Below, piece after piece: positions 44,685 through 53,346 of a stretch of 64,000 nucleotides of DNA. Position numbers and translations under genes: made by a program. Numbering within the stretch: position 1 is the first letter of the stretch; each line of letters opens with the position of its first letter. The stretch lies in contig CAVXGQ010000005.1 in assembly GCA_963761425.1 (NCBI GenBank), positions 620,001-684,000 of the forward strand. Direction: 5' to 3'. The notes under the pieces were generated by a model. It worked only from the letters and a program-made list of their open reading frames with translations. It was not told the origin of the DNA and did not search any database. Source of the DNA: Bog-793 sp963761425 (GTDB taxonomy: Bacteria > Actinomycetota > Acidimicrobiia > Acidimicrobiales > Bog-793).

Positions 44685-45757
44685 AGGTCGCCCTGGTGTC
44701 CGCCTACGACCTCGCCGTCCCTGGCGGGGTGCAGGCCCAGGTGATCGGACTGGCCCGTGCACTGCGGGCCGCCGGCGACCAGGTCGTGGTGGTCGCGCCG
44801 GGAAAGGTCGGCTCGGCCGGCCCCGTCGATCTCGCGGTCGTTCGGGTCGGGCGTGCGCGGTCGGTGCGGGCGAACGGCTCCCTCGCCCCGGTCGCCCCGA
44901 CGCCAGCGGCCATGCATCGCACCCGTCAGGCTCTTCGTGCGGCGTCGGTCGACGTCGTTCACGTCCATGAGCCGCTCGTCCCCGGGCCGGCGCTGGCGGC
45001 CGCGGCGGACCACGCCGTCCCGGTGATCGGTACCTTCCACCGCGCCCGGACCGGGATCACCTACCGCGTCTACGGGCACGGTCTGCGGCGGGTGGTACGG
45101 GGCCTCGACGCCCGGGTCGCCGTCTCCGAGGTGGCGCGGACCACCCTGTGGGCGGCGGCCGGGCCCTGCGACGTCACCATCCTCCCCAACGCCATCGACC
45201 CCGAACGCTTCGCCCGCGCCGAGCCGATCCCCACCGCCCAACCCACCGTGCTCTTCGTTGGCCGGATCGAGCACCGCAAGGGACTCGAGACTCTCCTCCG
45301 TGCCTTCCGGGAGCTCCCGGGCGATTTCCGCTTGCGAATTGTCGGCGAAGGTCCCGACACCGCGGTGCTACGGCGGCGCTTCGCCGACGACCATCGCCTG
45401 GAGTGGCTTGGGCGGCTACCCGACGACCAGCTGACCCGCTACCTGGCGGCTGCCGAGGTCCTCGTGGCACCGTCGCTCGGCGGCGAGTCCTTCGGTGTCG
45501 TGCTCCTCGAGGCGATGGCGGCGGGGGTAGCGGTGCTCGCCTCCGACCTTCCCGGCTACCGGACCGCCGCCGAGAACGCCGCGGCCTGGTTCCCCCCGGG
45601 TGACGCGACCGCCCTGCGCCGCGAGCTCGCCACCTTGCTCGACGACGGCGCCGCGCGAACCAGGCTCGTCACGGCGGGACACCTCGTGGCGGCTCGTCAC
45701 TCCTTCACCGACCTCGCCGCGGCCTACCGAGAGCGCTACCTGAGCATCCTCGGGTAG
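44681..45757 (+). CDS. pimA: Phosphatidylinositol alpha-mannosyltransferase
   Basis: GT4 enzyme adding the first mannose from GDP-mannose to phosphatidylinositol. N-terminus MKVALVSAYDLAVPGGVQAQVIGLARAL holds the PGGVQ loop typical of PimA; VDVVHVHEPLVPG and FHRARTG follow. Donor half: VLFVGRIEHRKGLETLLRAF and EX7E in LGGESFGVVLLEAMAAG. ATG 44681 is clear from comparison, although the frame is open 17 codons upstream. Gene order with pgsA and the acyltransferase supports the assignment. Confidence 0.9.
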   Translation: MKVALVSAYDLAVPGGVQAQVIGLARALRAAGDQVVVVAPGKVGSAGPVDLAVVRVGRARSVRANGSLAPVAPTPAAMHRTRQALRAASVDVVHVHEPLVPGPALAAAADHAVPVIGTFHRARTGITYRVYGHGLRRVVRGLDARVAVSEVARTTLWAAAGPCDVTILPNAIDPERFARAEPIPTAQPTVLFVGRIEHRKGLETLLRAFRELPGDFRLRIVGEGPDTAVLRRRFADDHRLEWLGRLPDDQLTRYLAAAEVLVAPSLGGESFGVVLLEAMAAGVAVLASDLPGYRTAAENAAAWFPPGDATALRRELATLLDDGAARTRLVTAGHLVAARHSFTDLAAAYRERYLSILG

Positions 45758-45814
45758 GTCTGCGGTGGGGCCCCATCGGGCCAACAACCCTCCATCGGCT
45801 GGGCTCAAAGCCCG

Positions 45815-45820
45815 TACACT
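45815..45820 (+). promoter_or_regulatory. TACACT -10 hexamer before the M48 protease gene
   Basis: TACACT lies 9 nt before ATG 45830, with no ribosome binding site between. Fits a leaderless or nearly leaderless transcript. No obvious -35. Confidence 0.4.
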
Positions 45821-45829
45821 CGGGACGTC

Positions 45830-46738
45830 ATGGCCCCCGCCAAGGCAAATCCGCCTCAGTCCACCTCGCCGGCGCGCCCCCGAAGCGCACCGGTGTCTGT
45901 GCGCCGAGCGGTCCGCGGGCCGGCGCCGACCCCGCCGCCCCCCCGGCCGGCCTTCGGCCGAGCCCGGGCCCGTGCCCTCGTACCGCTGGTCGCGATCACG
46001 CCGGCGGTCTTCGTCGTCGGGGGGGCCGCCCTGGCAGCGAGCGGGGTCCTCGCCGCCGCAGGGACCGCCATCGGCGCGGCCGCGGCGGCGGTCGGTCTGG
46101 CAGTTGCCCTCGGCAACCTGCGCTACGGCTCCAGCGTGCGTCTGCTGCGCTCTCTGGGGGGTCGGCGCGCCGACCCGGCCCGCGAGGCACGACTCGTCAA
46201 CCTCACCGAAGGCCTCTGTCTCGGCTTCGGCTTGGCCACGCCGCAGCTCGTCGTCGTCGACGACCCGGCGCCGAACGCCCTGTCGCTGGGCCGTTCGGCC
46301 CGTTCGTCCTCCCTCGTCGTCACCACCGGCGCCCTGGAGCTGTTCGACCGGATGCAGCTCGAGGCGGTGCTCGCCCACGAGCTCGCCCACCTGAAAAGGG
46401 GCGACACGGCGGCGGCGGCCTCGGCCATGCGGGCCTTCGGGCTCGCCGCCTTCCTCGTTCCCGGGGCGGCTCGCCTCGCGCAGCGCGGCGTGGCACCCGA
46501 CCGCGAAGCCCGGGCCGATCTCGCCGCGATCAGCGTCACGCGCTTTCCGCCCGCCCTCGCCGACGCCCTCGAAGCGCTCGCCGACGCCCCGACGGTGCAG
46601 CCCCGGCGGTTGACGCCGATCGCCGCCCGCCTCACGGGGTGGCAGTGGTGCGCCCCCTTCTTCCGCCGGACACCGGAAGGCTTGCGGACCGGCGAACTCG
46701 ACCTGTCGCTGCGGATCGCAGCGCTACGCGAACTGTGA
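45830..46738 (+). CDS. M48-family zinc metallopeptidase, membrane-anchored
   Basis: HtpX/Ste24-like protease. The Pro/Arg-rich N-terminus is followed by two hydrophobic helices (about 44-58 and 62-88), then the protease domain with VLAHELAHLKRGD (HExxH, zinc site) and a downstream Glu in REARADLAAIS as the third ligand. QLVVVDDPAPNALSLG matches the family's 'PNA.A.G' block. About 302 residues. Likely acts in quality control of membrane proteins. It stands between pimA and yebC. Confidence 0.85.
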   Translation: MAPAKANPPQSTSPARPRSAPVSVRRAVRGPAPTPPPPRPAFGRARARALVPLVAITPAVFVVGGAALAASGVLAAAGTAIGAAAAAVGLAVALGNLRYGSSVRLLRSLGGRRADPAREARLVNLTEGLCLGFGLATPQLVVVDDPAPNALSLGRSARSSSLVVTTGALELFDRMQLEAVLAHELAHLKRGDTAAAASAMRAFGLAAFLVPGAARLAQRGVAPDREARADLAAISVTRFPPALADALEALADAPTVQPRRLTPIAARLTGWQWCAPFFRRTPEGLRTGELDLSLRIAALREL

Positions 46739-46797
46739 CGACGACGCCCCGACCCAGGGGGCTCGGCGCGACCTTCGCCCCGGGAAGGGAGTGACCG

Positions 46798-47547
46798 GTG
46801 TCAGGCCATTCGAAATGGGCAACCACGAAGCATCAGAAAGGAGCGAAGGACAAGGCCCGCGGCAAGCTCTTCGCCAAGCTCATCCGACAAGTCGAAGTCG
46901 CAGCCCGGGAGGGCGGCAGCGACCTTGCCGCCAACGCCAACCTCCGCACCATGTACCAAAAGGCCCGCGATGCTTCGGTGCCGGCGGACACCATCGACCG
47001 CGCCATCAAGCGGGGGACCGGCGAGCTGGAGGGTGTTCGCTACGAGTCGGTCTCCTACGAGGGCTACGCGCCGTCCGGGGTCGCTGTGATCGTCGAGTGC
47101 CTGACGGACAACCGCAACCGTACGGGAGCCGAGATCCGGGCGGTCTTTACCCGTAACGGGGGCTCGATGGCCGAGCCGGGCGCGGTCGCCTGGCAATTCG
47201 AGCGCAAGGGCCTCATCGCCATTCCCCGCGAGACCGACGAAGACACCATCATGACGGTCGCACTGGACGCCGGCGCCCAGGACCTGCGCGACGACGGCGT
47301 GGCCTGGACGCTCGTCTGCGAGCCGACCGACCTGCACGCGCTCCAGGCCGCCCTCGGTACCGCCGGCATCCGGATCGACTCGGCGGAGTCGCAGTGGCTG
47401 CCGACGACGACGGTCGAGGTCTCCGACCCCCCAGGAGCGAGGAAGGTGCTCCATCTTCTCGACCTCCTGGAGGACCACGACGACGTACAGGCCGTCGCCG
47501 CCAACTTCGACATCCCCGACGAGATCCTCGACTCCGTCGAGGCCTGA
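46798..47547 (+). CDS. yebC: YebC/PmpR-family protein
   Basis: Conserved YebC-family protein, seen in the literature as a DNA-binding regulator or as a translation factor acting on proline stretches. Starts SGHSKWATTKHQKGAKDKARGKLF, the hallmark N-terminus, then NLRTMYQKARDASVPADTIDRAIKRG and VIVECLTDNRNRTGAEIR. Length 249 is standard. GTG start preceded by GGGAAGGGAG. It sits directly upstream of ruvCAB, as in most bacteria. Confidence 0.96.
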   Translation: MSGHSKWATTKHQKGAKDKARGKLFAKLIRQVEVAAREGGSDLAANANLRTMYQKARDASVPADTIDRAIKRGTGELEGVRYESVSYEGYAPSGVAVIVECLTDNRNRTGAEIRAVFTRNGGSMAEPGAVAWQFERKGLIAIPRETDEDTIMTVALDAGAQDLRDDGVAWTLVCEPTDLHALQAALGTAGIRIDSAESQWLPTTTVEVSDPPGARKVLHLLDLLEDHDDVQAVAANFDIPDEILDSVEA

Positions 47548-47589
47548 ACTGACCCGCCGCGCATCCCCCGCCCCGGGGGGACCGCCCGA

Positions 47590-47595
47590 TACAAT
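47590..47595 (+). promoter_or_regulatory. TACAAT -10 hexamer before ruvC
   Basis: TACAAT is 7 nt before the GTG start of ruvC with no Shine-Dalgarno between, consistent with a leaderless ruvCAB transcript. Confidence 0.5.
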
Positions 47596-47602
47596 CGAAC
47601 GC

Positions 47603-48136
47603 GTGTTTGTCCTCGGCGTCGACCCCGGACTGTCGCGCTGCGGTTTCGGCGGGGTCGTCGAGGAGCACGGTAAACAACGCGCCGTCGCGGCCGGCGTCAT
47701 CACGAGCGACGCCGCCCTGCCGGTCCCCGAACGGCTCGCCGCACTGCACCGCGAGCTCGAGGCCCTCGTCGACGAGCTCGCCCCGGACGTCGTCGCCGTT
47801 GAACGGGTCTTTTTTCAGACCAACGCCCGCACCGCGATGGCCGTCGGACAGGCGAGTGGCGTGGCGCTGCTCGTGGCGGCCGAACACGGCTGCCGCGTCG
47901 TCGAGTACACCTCGAACGAGGTCAAGCTGGCGATCGCCGGCTACGGCTCGGCGGACAAGTCCCAGACTCAACAGATGGTGGCCCGACTGTTGCATCTGGC
48001 GACCGTGCCGGAGCCCCCCGACGTCGCCGACGCGCTCGCCCTGGCGCTGTGCCACCTGGCGGCGCGCCGCTACGAGGATCTGCTCCGATCCCCCGCCTCA
48101 CCGGGAACCCCGGTGTCGGGGGGGTGGCAGCGATGA
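47603..48136 (+). CDS. ruvC: Holliday junction resolvase RuvC
   Basis: Endonuclease that cuts Holliday junctions during recombination. RNase H fold: FVLGVDPGLSRCGFG with the first catalytic Asp, VVAVERVFFQTNARTAMAVGQA with the Glu, EYTSNEVKLAIAGYGSADKSQ, and the C-terminal PPDVADALALALCH with the last acidic residues. 177 residues, full length. The stop overlaps the ruvA start by 4 nt. Confidence 0.97.
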   Translation: MFVLGVDPGLSRCGFGGVVEEHGKQRAVAAGVITSDAALPVPERLAALHRELEALVDELAPDVVAVERVFFQTNARTAMAVGQASGVALLVAAEHGCRVVEYTSNEVKLAIAGYGSADKSQTQQMVARLLHLATVPEPPDVADALALALCHLAARRYEDLLRSPASPGTPVSGGWQR

Positions 48137-48741
48137 TCGGGTCGCTCTCCGGGGTGGTGACCGAAATCGAGGTCTCCTCCGAATCGCTCGCCTCGATCGT
48201 CGTCGACGTCGGGGGGGTCGGCTACGAGGTCGTGGTGTCGGCCCACCACGCGGCGCGTCTCGGCCCGCTCGGCTCGCCGGTCGATCTGGCGGTGTATACC
48301 CACGTGCGCGAGGGCGCGATCACCCTGTTCGGCTTCGCCGACCGGTCCGAGCGGCGCACCTTTGAACTGCTCATCGGCGCCCACGGCATCGGCCCCGCGC
48401 TCGCCCTCGCCATACTCGGCGTCCACCCGCCGGATTCGCTCACCCAAGCCGTGCTCACCGGTGACGTCGACGCCCTCGTCTTGGTGCCCGGCGTGGGCCG
48501 CAAGACGGCCCAGCGCCTCATTGTCGAGCTCGCCGGGCGGCTCGGCGCGCTCGAGACTCTGTCCGTCGACGCCTTGGCGCCGGACGGCAACCGCCCGGTG
48601 AAGTCCGAGGTGCGCGAGGCGCTCGCCGCCCTCGGTTACGCCCCCGACGAAGTTCGCCGCGCCCTCGAGCAGCTGCCCGGGGAGGGCACCGTCGAGGAGT
48701 TGTTGCGCGGGGCCCTCCAGCAGCTGGCGCCGCGCCGATGA
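48133..48741 (+). CDS. ruvA: Holliday junction helicase subunit RuvA
   Basis: Tetrameric junction-binding subunit that targets RuvB. MIGSLSGVVTEIE begins the OB domain; LVLVPGVGRKTAQRLIVEL is the helix-hairpin-helix; the C-terminal RuvB-binding domain reads VREALAALGYAPDEVRRALEQL. ATG 48133 is fixed by family comparison; the frame is open 28 codons upstream inside ruvC. Start and stop each overlap a neighbour by 4 nt. Confidence 0.97.
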   Translation: MIGSLSGVVTEIEVSSESLASIVVDVGGVGYEVVVSAHHAARLGPLGSPVDLAVYTHVREGAITLFGFADRSERRTFELLIGAHGIGPALALAILGVHPPDSLTQAVLTGDVDALVLVPGVGRKTAQRLIVELAGRLGALETLSVDALAPDGNRPVKSEVREALAALGYAPDEVRRALEQLPGEGTVEELLRGALQQLAPRR

Positions 48742-49836
48742 GCCCCCGTCGCGACATCGCCGTCGACCGGGACCCGTCCCCTCGGCCGGTGGCCCGCTTC
48801 GCCGACCGGCCCGAAGCCGCGCTCGAAGCCGGCTTGCGGCCCCGCCAGCTCACCGAGTTCGTGGGGCAGGCTCGGGTGAAAGAGCACCTCGCGATCGTCC
48901 TGGAGGCCGCCCGTCGCCGACGCCAGCCGGTCGATCACCTGCTCTTCGCCGGACCGCCCGGACTGGGCAAGACCACGCTCGCCGGCATCGTGGCGGCCGA
49001 GATGGGGGCGGGATTGCGGGTCACCTCCGGGGCGGCTCTACGAGCGCGGCGGTGACCTGGCGGCGATCCTCACCGGTCTGCAACCCGGCGACGTGCTCTT
49101 CATCGACGAGATCCACCGGCTCGCCCCACCGGTCGAGGAAATCCTCTACCCGGCCATGGAGGACTTCCAGATTGACATCGTGATCGGCAAGGGACCGACC
49201 GCCCGCTCGGTCCGCCTCGACGTGCCCCGCTTCACCCTGGTCGGGGCGACGACGCGCACCGGCTTGGTCACCGGGCCCTTGCGGGACCGGTTCGGCTTCG
49301 TCACCCGGCTCGAGCACTACGCGCCGAGCGAGCTGGAAGAGATCGTGCGCCGCACCGGTGAGCTGCTGTCCGTCCAGTGCACCCCGGAAGGCGCGGCCGA
49401 GATCGCGCGCCGCGCCCGGGGCACCCCCCGGCTGGCGATCCGGCTGCTGCACCGGGTACGGGACTTCGTCGAGGTGCGCGGACAGGGGATGATCACCCTG
49501 GAGGCGGCCCGGGCTGGTTGCGACGTGTTCGGGATCGACGAACAGGGCCTCGATCCTCTCGACCGCCAGATCCTCGAAGTGCTCTGTATCCGCTTCGCAG
49601 GCCGCCCGGTCGGCCTGGCGAACCTGGCGGTGAGCGTCGGCGAGGAACCCGAGACCATCGAGGACGTGTACGAGCCCTACCTTCTGCAGACCGGCTTCGT
49701 CATGCGCACGCCGCGCGGACGGGTGGCGGCCCCCGCCGCCTGGGCGCACCTCGGGCTCCCGGTTCCCCCGGAGGAGGCCGAACTCGGCGTCGTCGCGGAG
49801 CGCGAGGAAGAGGCGCCCTCGCTGTTCGACACCTGA
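48738..49836 (+). CDS. ruvB: Holliday junction branch-migration ATPase RuvB, frameshifted
   Basis: AAA+ motor of the RuvAB complex. The first frame covers LRPRQLTEFVGQARVKEHLA and the Walker A FAGPPGLGKTTLAG, then ends in RVTSGAALRARR and a stop. The second frame, one base later, resumes with ERGGDLAAILTGLQPGDVLF, the Walker B DEIHRLAPPVEE, and the rest of a normal RuvB through GFVMRTPRGRVA. A single extra base at about 49035-49041 (after GCTCTA) accounts for the break. The joined product has the normal size of about 365 residues. A working RuvB is expected in this organism, so an assembly indel is likely. Confidence 0.9.
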
Positions 49837-49927
49837 GCCCCTGCCGGTAAGGCTGGCACTGCACCGTTCGATCCCAGGGGCGCGACTACAGTGCGAGACG
49901 CCCTCTCTCCTAGACAACTGGTGTCCC

Positions 49928-50374
49928 ATGTCCATGCAGATGCTCAGCGCTACTCCCGTGCTGTACGCGCTGGTCTTCGCCAAGGCCGCGACGAAGTCGA
50001 CCAGCAGCTCGGGGATCTTCCTATTCCTCCTCCTCATCGTGGCGGTCGGCGCCTTCTTGTTCATCCGCCCGCAGCGCCGGCGCCAACGGGACCTGATGGC
50101 ACAGCAGCGGGCCATCTCGGTCGGTGACGAGGTCGTCACCGCGGCGGGAATCGTCGGCCGCGTCCAGTCGATGACCGACGACCGGGTGAGAATCGAGGTC
50201 GCGCCGGGCACGACCATCGAGATCGTCCGCCGCGCGATCGGCCAGCGGGTCATCCCGCCGCAGGCGCCGCCCTGGGGAGGCCCGACGGGAGGACAGTGGA
50301 ACTTCCCGTCGTCCTCGGGCAATCCCGACCCGCACGACGAGCCTCCGACCGAGAGTGGGGGAGGCATCGGGTAA
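49928..50374 (+). CDS. yajC: Preprotein translocase accessory subunit YajC
   Basis: Small single-helix membrane protein that associates with SecDF. The helix spans about residues 29-46 (GIFLFLLLIVAVGAFLFI), followed by RPQRRRQRD and the conserved ISVGDEVVTAAGIVGRV. The C-terminal 45 residues are Gly/Pro/Ser-rich and variable. The next gene, secD, begins immediately after its stop codon. Confidence 0.92.
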   Translation: MSMQMLSATPVLYALVFAKAATKSTSSSGIFLFLLLIVAVGAFLFIRPQRRRQRDLMAQQRAISVGDEVVTAAGIVGRVQSMTDDRVRIEVAPGTTIEIVRRAIGQRVIPPQAPPWGGPTGGQWNFPSSSGNPDPHDEPPTESGGGIG

Positions 50375-51889
50375 GTGGGTCGTCGGCGTCTGGTCGCGAG
50401 CGTCGGGCTGACGACCCTGCTGTGTTTCGGGATGCTGGCGCTGGCGGTCTCCTTGAACTGGTCGCCGCACCTCGGTCTCGACCTCGAAGGCGGTCTCTCG
50501 GTCGTCTACACGCCGAACCACCGCGTCTCGACGGGGACCCTGCAGAACGCGGCCAACATCATGGTGGATCGCGCCGATGCCCTCGGCGTCACCCAGCCGA
50601 ACATCACGACCCAAGGCAACGAGATCATCGTCCAGATGCCGGGGGTGAAAAACCCCAAGCGGATCCTCGCCATCATCGGCACCACCGCCCAGCTGTACTT
50701 CCGTCCGGTGCTCTGCGGCGCGCCGGCCTATTCCCCACCGAAGAAATCGGGCTCGACCAAGTCGTCCGCCGCCGCCTACAAGGTCCCGCCCACCTGTGGC
50801 TCGCCCTACCGGTACAGCTCGGCGGACTACAGCTCGGCGGGCGGCGGATCCTTCCAGCCCGGCGTCGACGCCATCGACCCGGCCTACGCCAGCTACCCGA
50901 ACACGCCGATCACCGAGGACGAGAAGTACCAGCATCAGAACGTCATCTTCTCGGCCGGCAACATGGCCATCGCCCCCCGCTACGTGCTCGGGCCGGCGCT
51001 CGCCAACGGGACCATCATCGCCGGCGCCTCGGCGGCGCTTAGCCAGGAAGGCAGCTGGCAGGTCAACTTCACCCTCACCGGGCCCGGCACCACGTCCTTC
51101 AACCGGATCGCGGCGACCTACGTCCACACCCTGGTGGCGAACGACCTCGACGGCGACATCGTCTCGGCCCCGCTCATCCTGACGAACCACTTCCCCGGCA
51201 GCGGCGAGATCACGGGGAGCTTCACCTCGTCGAGCGCCAGCGCCCTGGCCCTCGACCTCAACTACGGCTCGTTGCCTGTCCAGCTCACCGCCCAGACCTC
51301 CCAGGCGGTCTCACCGAGCCTCGGCAAGTCCTCGCTCCACGCCGGTCTGCTAGCCGGTCTTCTCGGCCTGCTGCTGGTGATGATGTACACGATCTTCTAC
51401 TACCGCGCCCTCGGCATCGTCGTCGTCAGCGGGCTGATCACCACGGCGGCCTTCCTCTACGGATTCATCTCCATGCTCAGCGCCTCGTCGTTCGGCCTGA
51501 CGCTCGACTTGTCGGGGGTGACCGGCCTCATCGTCTCGGTCGGAATCACCGTCGACTCCTACGTCGTGTACTTCGAGCGATTAAAAGACGAGGTGCGGGC
51601 GGGGCGATCGGTGAGGGCGTCGGTCGACAGGGGCTTCCGCAGTGCCTACCGCACGATCCTGTCCGCCGACGCGGTGTCGTTCCTCGGCGCCCTGGTCCTG
51701 TGGTGGCTCTCGGTCGGGGCGGTGCGCGGCTTCGCCTTCATGCTCGGCCTGTCGACGATCGTCGACGTGGCGACGGCGTACCTGTTCACCCGCCCCCTCG
51801 TCATCCTGCTCGGCCGGAACCGGATCATCGCCAGCGCTCGCCACCTCGGCATCGCCCGCGGCCTCGCCACGGTCGAGGAGGCGGCGTGA
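50375..51889 (+). CDS. secD: Protein translocase subunit SecD
   Basis: Uses proton motive force to help pull exported proteins across the membrane with SecF. First helix near the N-terminus, then LGLDLEGGLSVVYTP, an extracytoplasmic domain with a Ser/Tyr-rich insert (about residues 115-165), and five helices in the C-terminal part carrying GVTGLIVSVGITVDSYVVYF and RAYRTILSADAVSFLG-like family blocks. GTG start directly after the yajC stop. Its last codons overlap the secF GTG. Confidence 0.95.
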   Translation: MGRRRLVASVGLTTLLCFGMLALAVSLNWSPHLGLDLEGGLSVVYTPNHRVSTGTLQNAANIMVDRADALGVTQPNITTQGNEIIVQMPGVKNPKRILAIIGTTAQLYFRPVLCGAPAYSPPKKSGSTKSSAAAYKVPPTCGSPYRYSSADYSSAGGGSFQPGVDAIDPAYASYPNTPITEDEKYQHQNVIFSAGNMAIAPRYVLGPALANGTIIAGASAALSQEGSWQVNFTLTGPGTTSFNRIAATYVHTLVANDLDGDIVSAPLILTNHFPGSGEITGSFTSSSASALALDLNYGSLPVQLTAQTSQAVSPSLGKSSLHAGLLAGLLGLLLVMMYTIFYYRALGIVVVSGLITTAAFLYGFISMLSASSFGLTLDLSGVTGLIVSVGITVDSYVVYFERLKDEVRAGRSVRASVDRGFRSAYRTILSADAVSFLGALVLWWLSVGAVRGFAFMLGLSTIVDVATAYLFTRPLVILLGRNRIIASARHLGIARGLATVEEAA

Positions 51890-53346
51890 GCCCCGGGCGC
51901 ATCCTGCCGGGCTCGGCGGGGCCGCAACCCGAACCGGGGGGCACGCCTTTCCCCCCGCCTCCGACGCCACCAGCCGGCGAGCCGGCCAGCTCCCCCCAGC
52001 CGGCCCCCGGAGAAGCGCCAGGCGAGGTGGCGGCCCCGGCGGCTCCGCCACCCGCCCCGGAGGCGTTCCCGGCCGCAGAGACCCGCCGGGCCAAGAGGAG
52101 ACACGGTCCGCTGCGGCGCCTGTACTTCGGCGAGACCCACACCGACTTCGTCCGCCACCGGCGGTGGTGGTTCACCATCTCGAGCATCATCATCCTGTCC
52201 GGGGTGATCTCGCTCGCCACCCGAGGGCTCAATCTCGACATCGAGTTCGTCGGCGGTAACGCCTGGATCGTGGAGACCTCCACCGTCTCGGTCACCCAGG
52301 CCCGCAACGCCCTGGCGCCCATCGGGCTCTCCGGGGCGACCATCACCCAGCTCGGCACCCCGCCGAAGACCCTGGAGGTCGAGGCGAAACTGCCCAAGGG
52401 CCAGACGGCGCAACAGTCGAAGAATCTGCAGGCTGCGGTGAGCGACGTCCTGGCGAAGCTGGCCCACACCAGCCCGGCCGCGGTGAGCGTGGAGCACGTC
52501 GGGCCGCAGTGGGGCAGACAGATTACCAACAAGGCCCTCGAGGCGCTGATCGTCTTCATCTTGCTCGTCAGCGTGTACATCTCGATCTTCTTCGAGTGGC
52601 GGATGGCTTTCGCGGCCATCCTCGCCATGTTCCACGACATCTTGGTGACCGTCGGCGTGTACTCGCTGACCGGCTTCGACGTGACCCCGGACACCGTCGT
52701 CGCCTTCTTGACGATTCTCGGCTACTCGCTCTACGACACCATCGTCGTGTTCGACCGCGTCCGCGACAATGCCAAGAACCTCGCCCAGCGCGACCGGATA
52801 GTTTTCTCCGATCTCATCAACCTGTCGATGAACCAGACCTTGGCGCGCTCGCTCAACACCTCGCTCGTCGCGATCCTGCCGATCCTCAGTGTGCTCGTGA
52901 TCGGCGCCTTCGTCCTCGGCGCCACCACGCTGCAGTACTTCGGGCTGGCCCTCCTCATCGGCCTCACCACCGGGGCCTACTCCTCGATCTTCATCGCCTC
53001 ACCGCTCGTCGCGGTGATGAAAGAGCGCGAACCTCACTACCAGCAGCTCTCCGAGCGTCTCCGCAAGCGGGGCGTCGGCGCGGTGCTGCTGAGCCCGGCG
53101 GCGGTGGCGGCCGGAGCCCTCGGCCTGGAACTCCCCGTCCCGGCCCGCCGGGCACCTCTCAGCCCGACCACCGCCCGAGAAACCGGCCCCACCCCCCGGT
53201 GGGCCGCGCCGCCCCCCGCTTCCCCCGGGGAACCCCGCGCCGCTCCGAGTGCCCCCCCGACCCGGCCGTCCGGTCCGCCGCGGCCGTCCCGACCGGCCAG
53301 GTCCCGACCGGCCGCCCGCCGCCGTCGCAAAGGGGGCCGGCGCTGA
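51886..53346 (+). CDS. secF: Protein translocase subunit SecF with Pro-rich tails
   Basis: Partner of SecD. The core (about residues 75-400) has RRWWFTISSIIILSGVISL, LNLDIEFVGGNAWIVE, and FLTILGYSLYDTIVVFDRVR, the SecF signature. Unusual are a long Pro/Ala/Gly-rich N-terminal extension (about 65 residues) and a C-terminal tail of more than 80 residues rich in Pro and Arg, both presumably cytosolic. The start GTG overlaps the secD stop (GTGA). An open frame continues upstream inside secD but is not coding. Confidence 0.93.
   Translation: MSPGRILPGSAGPQPEPGGTPFPPPPTPPAGEPASSPQPAPGEAPGEVAAPAAPPPAPEAFPAAETRRAKRRHGPLRRLYFGETHTDFVRHRRWWFTISSIIILSGVISLATRGLNLDIEFVGGNAWIVETSTVSVTQARNALAPIGLSGATITQLGTPPKTLEVEAKLPKGQTAQQSKNLQAAVSDVLAKLAHTSPAAVSVEHVGPQWGRQITNKALEALIVFILLVSVYISIFFEWRMAFAAILAMFHDILVTVGVYSLTGFDVTPDTVVAFLTILGYSLYDTIVVFDRVRDNAKNLAQRDRIVFSDLINLSMNQTLARSLNTSLVAILPILSVLVIGAFVLGATTLQYFGLALLIGLTTGAYSSIFIASPLVAVMKEREPHYQQLSERLRKRGVGAVLLSPAAVAAGALGLELPVPARRAPLSPTTARETGPTPRWAAPPPASPGEPRAAPSAPPTRPSGPPRPSRPARSRPAARRRRKGGRR
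53329..53336 (+). promoter_or_regulatory. Ribosome binding site AAAGGGGG pointing to a CTG start for serS
   Basis: AAAGGGGG ends 6 nt before CTG 53343. No ATG, GTG or TTG in the serS frame has comparable support near the expected N-terminus, so this box decides the start. Confidence 0.55.

Noticed and set aside
49021..50367. Long minus-strand frame over ruvB and yajC
   Set aside because: Antisense shadow; both plus-strand genes are recognised families.
52509..53342. Upstream in-frame extension of serS through the secF gene
   Set aside because: It is open only because of high GC; the translation is His/Arg/Pro-rich and lies in a different frame of recognised SecF sequence.
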